This document shows, piece by piece, positions 1 through 8,426 of a DNA stretch of 53,736 bases; the stretch's first letter is position 1, and each line of letters opens with the position of its first letter. The stretch is taken from positions 6,484-60,219 of the forward strand of contig DDKW01000009.1 in the NCBI GenBank assembly GCA_002339805.1, given 5' to 3'. The position numbers were made by a program, and so were the translations under genes. This DNA comes from Dehalococcoidia bacterium UBA2588 (GTDB taxonomy: Bacteria; Chloroflexota; Dehalococcoidia; Lucifugimonadales; UBA3495). The notes beneath the pieces are model-generated. The model saw only the letters and a program-made list of their open reading frames with translations, was not told the origin of the DNA and ran no database searches.

Positions 1-126
1 GCCTTAGTAATGGTAGGCGCTGCTTTTGATCCCAACATACTAGATATGGATGATGTGGACACTTCAAATTTGTATTCTCCTGAATATACGCATTTGTATA
101 GATCAGCGGTGGCGAACAGCAAATAA
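1..126 (+). CDS. cbiF: Cobalt-precorrin-4 C11-methyltransferase, C-terminal end (partial)
   Basis: Only the last 41 codons are inside the window; the start is cut off. The tail reads LVMVGAAFDPN and then YSPEYTHLYRS. This matches the end of precorrin-4/cobalt-precorrin-4 C11-methyltransferases, where a buried LVLVG-like strand is followed by a Y-x-P-x-[FY]-x-H-x-x-R tail. The family methylates C-11 of the corrin ring with SAM. cbiG starts 18 bp downstream and cbiH follows, which is the usual company of this gene and the main support for the call. Which paralogue it is (CbiF or CobM) cannot be told from the tail; CbiF is preferred because the next gene is CbiG. Confidence 0.72.
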   Translation, partial: ALVMVGAAFDPNILDMDDVDTSNLYSPEYTHLYRSAVANSK

Positions 127-144
127 TATATTGAGGTAAATTAT

Positions 145-1239
145 ATGCACGTTGCTGTATTGTCGCTATCAAAAACAGGATCCGTTAAAGCGGCTGAATT
201 AGTCAACTGCGGTGGCGACATTAACTTTGAAGCTTATTGTTTACGAACGGACTCCTCTATAGATATAGACTATAAGCTTATCAAAACTCCTGTTTTTGAT
301 TGGGTAGAACATATATTTAATAGTTACTCTGCTATCGTTTTGATTATGCCAGTAGGGATAGCTGTCAGAATGGTTGCTCCTCTCCTAACTTCTAAACATA
401 GTGATCCAGCAGTGATATCCGTTGATGATGTTGGTAACTTTGCAATCAGTTTGGTGTCGGGTCACCTTGGAGGAGCTGATGACCTTACAGTCAAAATTGC
501 GAATATGATCCAAGCGACTCCGGTTATCACTTCTTCATCTGCGGTTCTAAACAAACCAAGCGTCGATTTAATAGGCTCTGAATATTATTGGAAAGTGGAT
601 AGTGATGCCCGATCTGTAACTGCAGTGAGTGCTGAAGTGATTAATGATTCTGATATTGGAATATTCCAAGATGCAGGTGAAACAGATTGGAGTGAAACAA
701 TTGATTCCCATCAATTTAGGCGTTACGCAAGCCTAGAACAATTAGCGTCATCAAACGTACGTGCAGCCATAATCATTACAGATAAACTGATAGAAAAAGT
801 TATTTATAAAAAACTTGTGAGCAAAATGTCTTGTGTGATATTTAGGCCTCCTGTTTTACACATTGGGATTGGGTGTAGAAAATCCACTGATCAAAACGAA
901 GTATTTGCATTCACTCTCAAAATTATAGAAGCTCACGGTTTGAGTAAATCTTGCGTGGCATCTATATCCACTATTAATTTAAAACAGAATGACCCCTCTG
1001 TGAAATTTGTAGCAAAATCATTGGATGTTCCTCTTAAAATATATACATCGGATGATATAGAACAAGCGTATAAGCAAGATGCACAACAAAATGAACTTTT
1101 AACAAAAAGTTCAAATCCAAAACGACTTATAGGAGTATGGGGAGTTGCAGAGCCAACTGCTATACTGTCTTCTACACACAAGGACTTGATTGTTAATAAA
1201 CATAAGAGTGCCAACGCGACAATCGCTATTGCAAAATGA
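145..1239 (+). CDS. cbiG: Cobalt-precorrin-5A hydrolase CbiG
   Basis: CbiG opens the delta-lactone ring of cobalt-precorrin-5A and releases acetaldehyde, the ring-contraction step of early-cobalt-insertion B12 synthesis. The 364-residue protein has the usual length. The N-terminal domain (about residues 45-120) carries AVRMVAPLLTSKHSDPAV, then a D-x-x-G-x-F-x-I-S-L motif and SGHLGGAD, the family signature. A variable middle section follows. The C-terminal CbiG_C domain begins near residue 238 with LHIGIGCRK and includes the STINLKQND and IGVWGVAEPTA-like segments. The ATG at 145 has a GAGG Shine-Dalgarno 8 bp upstream. It lies 18 bp after the cbiF tail and 15 bp before cbiH, so the three are probably one transcript. 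Confidence 0.93.
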   Translation: MHVAVLSLSKTGSVKAAELVNCGGDINFEAYCLRTDSSIDIDYKLIKTPVFDWVEHIFNSYSAIVLIMPVGIAVRMVAPLLTSKHSDPAVISVDDVGNFAISLVSGHLGGADDLTVKIANMIQATPVITSSSAVLNKPSVDLIGSEYYWKVDSDARSVTAVSAEVINDSDIGIFQDAGETDWSETIDSHQFRRYASLEQLASSNVRAAIIITDKLIEKVIYKKLVSKMSCVIFRPPVLHIGIGCRKSTDQNEVFAFTLKIIEAHGLSKSCVASISTINLKQNDPSVKFVAKSLDVPLKIYTSDDIEQAYKQDAQQNELLTKSSNPKRLIGVWGVAEPTAILSSTHKDLIVNKHKSANATIAIAK

Positions 1240-1254
1240 GGTTAAGGAATATTT

Positions 1255-2046
1255 ATGCCAGATAATGAAGCAACAGGGAAAATATATCTTGTGGGAGTAG
1301 GTCCGGGAGATTCTAACTTGCTGACCACACAGTCTAAAGAAGTATTATCGAAGGTAGATTATGTGGTCGGTTATTCTCTTTACGTTAAACAAATAGAGCA
1401 ATTTGCCTCTAAGGCTAAATGCGAGACCTGGAAAATTGGAGAAGAATTAGAGCGAGCTCAGAGGGTTATAGAATTAGCTTCTGCAGGATATGCTGTAGCG
1501 ATGGTTTCTTCTGGAGATATAGGGATTTACGGAATGTCAGGGCCTATTTTTAATTTGTTATCAAAGCAAGAGTGGGATGGTTGTAACCCAGAGATTGTGG
1601 TTGTTCCGGGCATTTCTGCATTGCAGTCTGCCTCTGCCTTATTGGGGAGTCCTTTAATGCAAGATTTTTGCACTATAAGTTTAAGCAACTTATTGACTCC
1701 GTGGGAAGATATAGAGAAAAGAATCCATGCTGCGTCGCATGGTGATTTCGTGGTTGTGTTTTATAATCCTAAAAGTAACACTAGGAATTGGCAATTACGG
1801 GAGGCTTTTATAACTTTGAAGTCTCATAGACCTGGTGACACACCGGTTGGATTGGTAAAAAACGCTTACAGACAAGACGAACAAGTGATATTGTCGAACT
1901 TGAATAATATTTTAGATAATTATGATGATATAGATATGTTTACCACTGTAGTTGTTGGAAACGCATCGTCATATGTTTACGCTGAAAAATTCATCACGCC
2001 AAGAGGCTACGAAAAAAAAATAGGAGTTTCTGATGCGACAAAATAA
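1255..2046 (+). CDS. cbiH: Cobalt-precorrin-3 / precorrin-3B C17-methyltransferase
   Basis: This SAM-dependent tetrapyrrole methylase methylates C-17 of the corrin ring during ring contraction. The N-terminal motif YLVGVGPGDSNLLT is the SAM-site P-loop of the family, and VDYVVGYSLYVKQI is typical of the CobJ/CbiH branch. MVSSGDIGIYGMSG (residues about 83-96) and VVVPGISALQSASALLGSPL are the two further conserved motifs. FYNPKSNTRNWQL and TTVVVGN complete the match. The length of 263 residues is normal for a stand-alone CbiH; no fused nitrite-reductase-like domain is present. Its last 14 bp overlap the start of the aldolase gene, which suggests coupled translation. Confidence 0.93.
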   Translation: MPDNEATGKIYLVGVGPGDSNLLTTQSKEVLSKVDYVVGYSLYVKQIEQFASKAKCETWKIGEELERAQRVIELASAGYAVAMVSSGDIGIYGMSGPIFNLLSKQEWDGCNPEIVVVPGISALQSASALLGSPLMQDFCTISLSNLLTPWEDIEKRIHAASHGDFVVVFYNPKSNTRNWQLREAFITLKSHRPGDTPVGLVKNAYRQDEQVILSNLNNILDNYDDIDMFTTVVVGNASSYVYAEKFITPRGYEKKIGVSDATK

Positions 2047-2779
2047 AGTTAAGACGAAATTACAAAACTCAGAATCAGTTGTGGTGGCTATGGGTTTGTT
2101 AACGAGTGAAATAATAGATTTCTTAGGTCCGTCAGGAGTGGATGGTTTTTGGATGGAATGTGAACATGGGTCCGTAACTTGGTCGCAAATAGGTGACATG
2201 ACTAGGGCATGCGACCTGTGGGGCAACTCTTCCATTACTAGAGTTAATTCAAACGAACCTTGGCTTATAACTAGAACTTTAGATCAGGGGTCAATGGGAG
2301 TTGTAGTCCCGCATGTTAATAGTAAAGCTGCGGCGGAGAAAGCAGTTCGAGGCACAAAATTCGCTCCCCTTGGGGAGAGAGGAACATTCGGAGGCCGGCA
2401 GTCATATGGAGTGGATAATTATCAGATTAAAGCTAATGATCAATCTTTGCTAGTCGTTTTATTAGAAGAGATAGAGGCTCTGGAAAATTTAGATGAGATA
2501 CTTAAAGTTGATGACATTGATGTCTTTTTTGTAGCCCCAAATGATCTTTCTCAAACTATGGGGCATTTGGGGAACCAAGAACATCCTGATGTCCAACTTA
2601 AAGTATCAGAGACTTTGGATAAGATTGTTAGAAGTGGTAGAACTGCAGGGACTTTAGTAAATGATAATAATGTTGAAAAATACTTAGATTTAGGTGTGCA
2701 ATTCTTAGGAACCAGTTGGAATGGATGGGCTATGCAAGGAGCAAAAGCTTTTGTGAATAAAGTTTCATCTCATGCATGA
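2033..2779 (+). CDS. HpcH/HpaI-family aldolase
   Basis: These class II (metal-dependent) aldolases cleave or form 4-hydroxy-2-oxo acids to or from pyruvate or oxaloacetate and an aldehyde. The family's key residues can be placed: His45 in the W-M-E-x-E-H segment, Arg70 in ITRVN, metal ligands Glu145 (LLEEIEAL) and Asp171 (APNDLSQT), spaced 26 residues apart as in HpaI. GTKFAPLGERGTFGGRQS is the usual glycine-rich loop. The substrate cannot be read from the sequence. The gene overlaps cbiH by 14 bp and the following BtuF-like gene by 8 bp, so it is co-translated with corrinoid genes to which it has no obvious chemical link. CbiG releases acetaldehyde, an HpaI-type substrate; a link to that is speculation. 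Confidence 0.85.
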   Translation: MRQNKVKTKLQNSESVVVAMGLLTSEIIDFLGPSGVDGFWMECEHGSVTWSQIGDMTRACDLWGNSSITRVNSNEPWLITRTLDQGSMGVVVPHVNSKAAAEKAVRGTKFAPLGERGTFGGRQSYGVDNYQIKANDQSLLVVLLEEIEALENLDEILKVDDIDVFFVAPNDLSQTMGHLGNQEHPDVQLKVSETLDKIVRSGRTAGTLVNDNNVEKYLDLGVQFLGTSWNGWAMQGAKAFVNKVSSHA

Positions 2780-3743
2780 ACATGATAGTAATTTCACAAT
2801 ATGTTCATTGGTACCAGGGGCCACGGAAATCCTATGCTCCTTGGGCTTAGAAGGTAATATAATCGGGATTAGTGACTTATGTTATTATCCCGAGTCAATC
2901 CAAGACAAACCAATAGTTAGTAATTCTCGTGTGATTACTGAAGGATTTACTAGTGCCCAAGTAGAATTAGAAATGAAACGTATTCTAGAATCAGGGCAAG
3001 TTCCATATGACGTGGATGTGGAATGGTTTAAATCTCAGAGACCTGACCTGATCATCACACAGGATAACTGCAATATTTGCGAAATAGACATAGACTTCAT
3101 TCAATCTAGGTTAAATCAATTTGGATATAAACCGGAAGTATTAGTGATAGATCCAAAATCCATTTCACAAATTTACACTTCCATACGAGAAATAGCTTTT
3201 TCAACTAATAAAGTTATTGCAGGAGAGGCACTGATATGTGGGCTTCGGCTGAGAATTAAAGAATTGCTGGACGTGTTCCATGATTATCCTCCTACTAGGG
3301 TAATATCCATCGAAGGAGTAGATCCTTTGGTATTGGGTGGTAATTGGATACCTGAGATGTACAGATTGTTGGGTTGTGATTATGGAATTATGACAAAAGG
3401 GTCTTCAGCTATGCGCATAAAGATTGAAGAAATTGTAGATTTTGATCCGGAATACATATTCGTAGATTTGTGCTCCTCATCATTAGAAAGACAAGTCAAG
3501 GAAGTTAAATGGCTCTTCGAACTTCCTGACTTCCTGGACATTACAGCTATTAAAATGAATAACTTTTATATATTAGAGCATGAATATTATAGTAATCCGG
3601 GTCCTAGAATTATTGATGGCATTGAATTAGTTGCAAACATACTAAAGCCTGGCTCATGTGAAACATCTGGATTAAAAGGATTAAAACTAGTTAATAATCC
3701 TCCTAAAGAACACGGAATGAGAGACTACGTTGGTCTTGTGTAA
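2772..3743 (+). CDS. BtuF-like corrinoid-binding protein, no signal peptide
   Basis: The protein has the bilobal periplasmic-binding-protein fold of the BtuF/FecB family (COG0614-like). The first lobe starts ICSLVPGATEILCSLGL, followed by ISDLCYYP, and the link region has LIITQDNCNICEID. The paired cysteines of that last motif are typical of the corrinoid-associated branch that lacks export signals. The second lobe includes RVISIEGVDPLVLGGNWIPEM. No hydrophobic leader or lipobox is visible, so it probably acts in the cytoplasm or at the inner membrane face rather than as a transporter-bound receptor. No BtuC/BtuD genes are next to it. It overlaps the aldolase gene by 8 bp and ends the corrinoid operon. 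Substrate assignment rests mainly on context. Confidence 0.75.
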   Translation: MHEHDSNFTICSLVPGATEILCSLGLEGNIIGISDLCYYPESIQDKPIVSNSRVITEGFTSAQVELEMKRILESGQVPYDVDVEWFKSQRPDLIITQDNCNICEIDIDFIQSRLNQFGYKPEVLVIDPKSISQIYTSIREIAFSTNKVIAGEALICGLRLRIKELLDVFHDYPPTRVISIEGVDPLVLGGNWIPEMYRLLGCDYGIMTKGSSAMRIKIEEIVDFDPEYIFVDLCSSSLERQVKEVKWLFELPDFLDITAIKMNNFYILEHEYYSNPGPRIIDGIELVANILKPGSCETSGLKGLKLVNNPPKEHGMRDYVGLV

Positions 3744-3799
3744 TTCAATGAGTGCCATTAGAATCTTTTTATTGCATAAGGTAGTTAACAGGAGTAATC

Positions 3800-4285
3800 A
3801 TGGTTTCTAAGGATCAATTCCGCACTGCTATGTCTAAGTTTGCCACAGGAGTAACTGTCATAACTACTATTGACGAAAATGGCCAACCACATGAAATGAC
3901 GGCTAATTCGTTCACATCGGTTTGTTTAGAGCCTCCTACTATTTTAGTCTGCGCGGGTCACACTACTAACAGTTTTGGTTATTTGGATAAGAATAAAAAA
4001 TTCGGCGTTAACATATTGAGTACTGGGCAACAGGAACTTGGGGCATATTTTGCCAAAAGACCTGAACAACAAGATGGTAGCGCTGTATATTCCTACGCCT
4101 ATGGAGATTCTGAGTTACCGATATTAGAGGGGTCTTTGGTGTTTATGGGATGTAACGTGGTAGGAGAACACATATACGGTGATCACACCATATTTGTTGG
4201 TGAAGTAGAAGAACTGATGGTCGCTTCTGACGATTCTCCTCTATTGTTTTTTGACAGCAAATGGTACGATCCAAGCTCAAGTTAA
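3800..4285 (+). CDS. Flavin reductase-like FMN-binding protein
   Basis: This is a split-barrel flavin reductase-domain protein of 161 residues, the usual length of HpaC-type small components. Conserved segments are FATGVTVITT, TANSFTSVCLEPPTILVC, FGVNILS and GDHTIFVGEVEEL, with the GDHTIFVG motif near the C-terminus. The family reduces FMN or FAD with NAD(P)H for a partner monooxygenase, or is itself an oxidoreductase. No monooxygenase partner is adjacent; the nearest flavin-type enzyme is the luciferase-like protein at 32710-33600. An AGGAG Shine-Dalgarno lies just before the ATG. Its 3' end overlaps the end of the convergent hydrolase gene by 9 bp. Confidence 0.88.
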   Translation: MVSKDQFRTAMSKFATGVTVITTIDENGQPHEMTANSFTSVCLEPPTILVCAGHTTNSFGYLDKNKKFGVNILSTGQQELGAYFAKRPEQQDGSAVYSYAYGDSELPILEGSLVFMGCNVVGEHIYGDHTIFVGEVEELMVASDDSPLLFFDSKWYDPSSS

Positions 4286-4978
4286 GCTTTTAGTTTCTGA
4301 CACAAATGTTTCTATGCACTGATTAACCATCTTATGGCTGTCTAGTTGAGAAAAGTGTCCGGAGTTTGGAACTAATGTTAACTTAGACTCCGAAATGTGG
4401 CTATTAAGGTATTCAGAGTATTTTGGGGGTGTCAGGTTGTCGTCACTTCCGCAAATGATATGGGTGGGCAAACGCAAGTATTCTAATCTACCCATGATGT
4501 CGAAATTGTTACAAGCTTGTAAATCTATTCGTTCAGTATGGGGTCCTATAGCTTCTGTCTTTTTTGTGAGTAGATGCTGTATGTCTTTATCAGGGCATGA
4601 ATAATGTGCTTCATGATACTTAATCCAAGTAGATTCTTGTTCAGGGGTTTCCACTATACAACTGTTCAATATAGAGTCTGATACTTTAAGTTTTGCTCCT
4701 GTATTCATCAACACTAATCCTTTGACTTCTTTAGGATACTTATCAGCGTAGGATAGCGATATGGCTCCTCCCATTGAGTGTCCACATAATATTACGTCTT
4801 TGTATCCTCGTGCCGATATGAACCCACGTACCCACTCAACGTAGTCATTTATGGAATTACAAGGGGTGCCATTAGGGTGCCCTGGTAGGTCTATGGCTTT
4901 AGAGTTACGGAAATGCTTGGATTGGTAGTAGAAACTTAAACCACTGGTTCCAGCTCCATGGATAAATACTAATTTCAA
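4277..4978 (-). CDS. Alpha/beta-fold hydrolase
   Basis: A 233-residue protein with a complete alpha/beta-hydrolase catalytic set. The oxyanion-hole segment FIHGAGTSG is at residues 5-13. The nucleophile elbow is CGHSMGG (Ser near residue 68). A late CGSDDNLTPP holds the acid, and NSGHFSQLD holds the catalytic His. The cap between them is short. The substrate cannot be predicted; esters of small acids are typical for this size. The gene has its own good promoter in the gap behind gyrA and an AAGGAAG Shine-Dalgarno, so it is probably transcribed separately from gyrA. It ends in convergent overlap with the flavin reductase gene. Confidence 0.85.
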   Translation of the reverse strand: MKLVFIHGAGTSGLSFYYQSKHFRNSKAIDLPGHPNGTPCNSINDYVEWVRGFISARGYKDVILCGHSMGGAISLSYADKYPKEVKGLVLMNTGAKLKVSDSILNSCIVETPEQESTWIKYHEAHYSCPDKDIQHLLTKKTEAIGPHTERIDLQACNNFDIMGRLEYLRLPTHIICGSDDNLTPPKYSEYLNSHISESKLTLVPNSGHFSQLDSHKMVNQCIETFVSETKSLT

Positions 4979-5074
4979 TTGAGTTGTCTTCCTTCTCCCC
5001 TCGATTGGTTTCTGTTGCTAAGATTGCACTTAGTATTCGTAAGATTAATACTACCTCAAGCTTATCATCTAGAT

Positions 5075-5103
5075 ATTATATTTATTTTGATTGGTTTTTA
5101 CAA
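5075..5103 (-). promoter_or_regulatory. Sigma-70-type promoter for the alpha/beta hydrolase
   Basis: On the minus strand TTGTAA (5098-5103) is followed by a 17-bp spacer and a perfect TATAAT (5075-5080). It lies in the 138-bp gap between the gyrA stop and the hydrolase start, with a leader of roughly 90 nt. No operator or riboswitch fold was seen in that leader. Confidence 0.55.
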
Positions 5104-5116
5104 TAACATTTTAGTT

Positions 5117-7570
5117 TTATTCGGTTCTGTCAAAAGTAGCAATAGATACTATGTAATCATCGGGCTCTCGGTCTCGCCATAATATTACACCTGACGTATT
5201 CCGGTCTGAAGTTCTTATTTGATCTAAGTCAATCCTTACTAATTGAGCTTTTGAAGAAATGATAAATATATCTTGACTTGTAGTAGTAGGAACAATTTTG
5301 GCTGCAGCTACATTACCAGTCTTGGCGGTCACTTTGAATGTTCGCACTCCTTGACCTCCTCTACCATGGACCGAATATTTGTCGAGAGCAGTAGCTTTAC
5401 CATAGCCACCTGTGCTCACTATGAGTAGTTTACTGTCGTCTGTGATTTTACCTACGGAAATAACTTGGTCCTTGGTCAGGAGTCTCATTCCTCTCACCCC
5501 TCCTGCTCCGCGCCTTCTTGGACTTAAGTTTGCCATGGAAAATCTCATTGCTTGTCCGTTTTCTGATACCATAATGATGTCGTCAGACTCTTCTACTTGC
5601 TGGACTCCTACGAGTTCATCATCAGCCTTTAGATTCATAGCAATTAGGCCTTTTGCGCGGATGTTCACTAATTCTCCGGCTCGCAAAGCTTTGACTTGTC
5701 CACGCTTGGTAACCAGTACCATCAGATAGTCTTCTTTAGGATCTTTGACGGGCAGGATGGTTTGTACAGTCTCTCCTCTTTCCAGTGGTACTAAGTTAAT
5801 AATTTGGGTTCCTCGGGTGGTTCTAGATGTATCTTCAGCTATGTTGAATGCACGGAGAGGGTATACGCGACCTCGGTTTGTAAAGAGTAGTATATGATCA
5901 TGAGTGTCTGTGATATATATTTCCATCAACTCATCGTCATCTCTTGTGGACATGCCTCGGACGCCTTTCCCGCCTCGATGTTGTGTGCGGTATGTATCTG
6001 CAGGAACTCTTTTTATATACCCCCGTTTGCTTAACGTAATTACTACGTCACTATGAGGAATTAATTCCTCGTCAGTTTGCTTTTGTACTTCACCATCATG
6101 AATTACTGTTCTACGTGGATTACCAAACTGTTTACTTATTTCTTCTGTTTCAGTTTTAACTTGTTCGAGAATTTTCCCTTCGTCGCCTAGTAGTTCTTCT
6201 AATTCTTGGATTTCTGCGAGTAATTCTTCATGTTCTTTCTCTAGTCTCTGACGTTCTAGCGCTGCCAAACGACGTAATTGCATGTCAAGTATGGCCTGAG
6301 CTTGAATCTCTGACAAGGTTAGGGTGGACATTAGATTTTCTCGTGCAGAAGTTACATCATCTGAACCTCGGATGATTGCAATCACTTCATCCATACGGTC
6401 TAATGCTAACAACAGTCCTTGCACTACATGGTCTCGGTCTTTGGCTTTTTGCAGCAGGAATTCTGATCTGCGTCTTATGATCTGTTGTCTGTGCTGTATG
6501 AATAACTCAATCATTCGTTTTAGAGGTAGTACTTGTGGCTGCCCATTTACTAATGCGAGCATGTTAGAGTTGAATGAGTCTCGTAATTGTGTGTGTCTGT
6601 AAAGATTATTAAGAGTAATATTGGGCTGAGCATCTCTCCTTAGTTCGATTACTATCCTCATTCCTTTACGATCGGATTCGTCTCGTATGTCAGATATGCC
6701 CTGTATCCTTTTGTCTCGCACCAGTTGAGCTATTTTTTCTACCAGGCTAGATTTATTAACTTGGTAAGGTAATTCAGTGACTATAATCCTTTGTCTCCCA
6801 TTACGTGCTTCTTCCATATCAGTGGCGGCTTCCATTACGATCCGGCCTCTTCCTGTGGTATAAGTATCAACTATTCCAGATCTGCCTTTTATTATTCCCG
6901 CTGTTGGGAAATCGGGGCCAGGTACGATTTGGATAAGCTCGTCGCTAGTGCAAGTAGGGTTGTTGATTACATAATTTATGGCTTCGCATATTTCTGAGAG
7001 GTTGTGCGGTGGCATATTAGTGGCCATACCTACAGCGATTCCGGAAGCTCCATTCACTAACAGGGTTGGCAGCCTAGTAGGGAGTACTTGTGGTTCTTGT
7101 ATCGAATCGTCAAAGTTAAGATTGAAATCGACTGTATCTAGGTCAATGTCTGTAAGCTGTTGCTCTGCTATTCTTGCGAGTCTAGCTTCAGTGTATCTCA
7201 TTGCTGCCGGAGGATCCCCATCTACACTACCGAAGTTACCTTGGCCATCAACAAGAGGATATCTCATTGAAAAATCTTGCGCCATACGTACCATCGCTGC
7301 GTACACAGAGCTGTCTCCATGAGGATGATACTTACCTAATACTTCGCCGACTATTCGAGCACTTTTCTTATAAGAACTATTGGCCCGGATACCCATTTCA
7401 TGCATTGAATATAAAATTCTTCGCTGTACGGGTTTTAGTCCATCTCTAACGTCAGGTAATGCTCTTGAAACTATGACGCTCATAGCATAAGTAAGATAAG
7501 ATTCCCTCATCTCATCTTCGATTCTAATTGGGGATATTCTATCTTGAGGAGTTGGATCAGTAGTAACCAT
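5117..7570 (-). CDS. gyrA: DNA gyrase subunit A
   Basis: GyrA cuts and rejoins DNA in the A2B2 gyrase that introduces negative supercoils. The 817-residue protein has the full winged-helix/tower/coiled-coil core and the C-terminal beta-propeller. The catalytic tyrosine is Tyr126 in [10 protein letters not shown] (E. coli Tyr122). The GyrA box reads QHRGGKG at residues 530-536, one change from the Q-[RK]-R-G-G-[RK]-G consensus, which supports gyrase rather than topoisomerase IV. The quinolone region reads [17 protein letters not shown]: Ser87 equals E. coli Ser83, but Ala91 stands where E. coli has Asp87. gyrB is 42 kb away, not adjacent. The degenerate amidotransferase gene lies 17 bp upstream and probably shares its transcript. 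Confidence 0.97.
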   Translation of the reverse strand: MVTTDPTPQDRISPIRIEDEMRESYLTYAMSVIVSRALPDVRDGLKPVQRRILYSMHEMGIRANSSYKKSARIVGEVLGKYHPHGDSSVYAAMVRMAQDFSMRYPLVDGQGNFGSVDGDPPAAMRYTEARLARIAEQQLTDIDLDTVDFNLNFDDSIQEPQVLPTRLPTLLVNGASGIAVGMATNMPPHNLSEICEAINYVINNPTCTSDELIQIVPGPDFPTAGIIKGRSGIVDTYTTGRGRIVMEAATDMEEARNGRQRIIVTELPYQVNKSSLVEKIAQLVRDKRIQGISDIRDESDRKGMRIVIELRRDAQPNITLNNLYRHTQLRDSFNSNMLALVNGQPQVLPLKRMIELFIQHRQQIIRRRSEFLLQKAKDRDHVVQGLLLALDRMDEVIAIIRGSDDVTSARENLMSTLTLSEIQAQAILDMQLRRLAALERQRLEKEHEELLAEIQELEELLGDEGKILEQVKTETEEISKQFGNPRRTVIHDGEVQKQTDEELIPHSDVVITLSKRGYIKRVPADTYRTQHRGGKGVRGMSTRDDDELMEIYITDTHDHILLFTNRGRVYPLRAFNIAEDTSRTTRGTQIINLVPLERGETVQTILPVKDPKEDYLMVLVTKRGQVKALRAGELVNIRAKGLIAMNLKADDELVGVQQVEESDDIIMVSENGQAMRFSMANLSPRRRGAGGVRGMRLLTKDQVISVGKITDDSKLLIVSTGGYGKATALDKYSVHGRGGQGVRTFKVTAKTGNVAAAKIVPTTTSQDIFIISSKAQLVRIDLDQIRTSDRNTSGVILWRDREPDDYIVSIATFDRTE

Positions 7571-7587
7571 TATGTGTATACCTCTTT

Positions 7588-8259
7588 TTAAATTTCCTGT
7601 TTGATTTCACTGCGTTCCATTAAGGCCATAAACAAATTTACAAATAACCTTGGTAGTTCCTGTAATTTCTCTAGATTGAATTGGGTAGCAACTACCCATG
7701 AGTGATTAGGGCTTTCCAAGATCTCTATCAACCCATCTTCTACAGCATAAGCCATTGCGATTAAGTTATCGGATTTCTGCTTGTCGTAAATTCCTTGATT
7801 ATGATAACTGTTAACCTTGAAAAACCCAGTTGTTCCCATAGTCGCTGATGTTTTTGCTCCAGGGGACAGGAAGATCAGATGTTCATGCCTTGGGTCTTCA
7901 TTCTCTTTTTGGCTCAAATGGTTAGATAGTATAGATACAGGTTTAGCTCCGCCTTCTAGAAGGTTTAGTAGATGAAAACCCCTCCCGATACACAGTATAG
8001 GGAGGTCTCTTTCTAATCCTTGTTTAAGTATTTCCATTTCTGCTAATGCTAGTGAGTCGTCTATCTTTTCGTCGTCGTTAAAAGGTACTGAAGGTCCGTC
8101 CATTACTAGGAGACCTGTAGTTTGAACTTGTAGTCGCTTAGTAAATATTTCCTCATTATTCAAGAAATGAAATTTTGCTCCGATATCGTTAAGCGTAGTA
8201 GTACATAATTCGATATCTTTTGGGTTTCTGTCAGCTGTTACTATTCCAATCTCTCCCAT
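7588..8259 (-). CDS. Class I glutamine-amidotransferase-like protein, catalytic triad degenerate
   Basis: The 223-residue protein follows the class I amidotransferase / peptidase C26 fold: a central GLLVMDGPS strand-turn, the elbow [28 protein letters not shown], and the late [10 protein letters not shown]. Active members have G-[IV]-C-R-G at the elbow. Here the order is C-I-G-R-G, so Gly92 stands in the nucleophile position and the only nearby Cys is Cys90. The usual Q-F-H-P-E of the His/Glu pair is Q-F-N-L-E: Asn195 replaces His while Glu197 remains. Hydrolysis of glutamine or gamma-glutamyl bonds is therefore unlikely; a binding or scaffold role is inferred. It lies upstream of gyrA in one apparent transcript, under a TATAAT only 9 bp before its ATG. 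Confidence 0.72.
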   Translation of the reverse strand: MGEIGIVTADRNPKDIELCTTTLNDIGAKFHFLNNEEIFTKRLQVQTTGLLVMDGPSVPFNDDEKIDDSLALAEMEILKQGLERDLPILCIGRGFHLLNLLEGGAKPVSILSNHLSQKENEDPRHEHLIFLSPGAKTSATMGTTGFFKVNSYHNQGIYDKQKSDNLIAMAYAVEDGLIEILESPNHSWVVATQFNLEKLQELPRLFVNLFMALMERSEIKQEI

Positions 8260-8268
8260 ATCTAAATA

Positions 8269-8274
8269 ATTATA
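8269..8274 (-). promoter_or_regulatory. -10 box ahead of the amidotransferase-like gene and gyrA
   Basis: A perfect TATAAT on the minus strand ends 9 bp before the ATG at 8259. Initiation 6-8 bp downstream would put the transcript start almost at the start codon, giving a leaderless or near-leaderless mRNA. No clear -35 is seen 17 bp upstream, so the call rests on the -10 alone. Confidence 0.35.
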
Positions 8275-8338
8275 ATTGAAACATAGAGTTTACACAGCTA
8301 TACAATGACATATATTCGTTGATTTGATGTGCATGCAT

Positions 8339-8344
8339 TATAAT
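8339..8344 (+). promoter_or_regulatory. -10 box for xdhC-mocA
   Basis: A perfect TATAAT lies 82 bp before the xdhC-like ATG in the divergent 167-bp gap. The -35 at the right distance is weak (TTCGTT or TCGTTG, 8315-8321), so an activator may help, or the call may be wrong. Confidence 0.35.
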
Positions 8345-8426
8345 AGGAATGAGATCTGTTAAATATGTATCAAAACTTTTAGAATTTGAGGACAATTTTA
8401 TCTAGAGATTTGATAGGAGTACTCTT

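Noticed and set aside
2033..4285. HpaI-type aldolase and HpaC-like flavin reductase as a 4-hydroxyphenylacetate pathway.
   Set aside because: The monooxygenase HpaB and all ring-cleavage genes are missing, the two genes are in different transcription units, and both families are broad.
4979..5182. A 67-codon plus-strand frame starting after the hydrolase gene.
   Set aside because: It covers the hydrolase leader and promoter and runs into the 3' end of gyrA; hydrophobic composition comes from AT-rich DNA and there is no Shine-Dalgarno.
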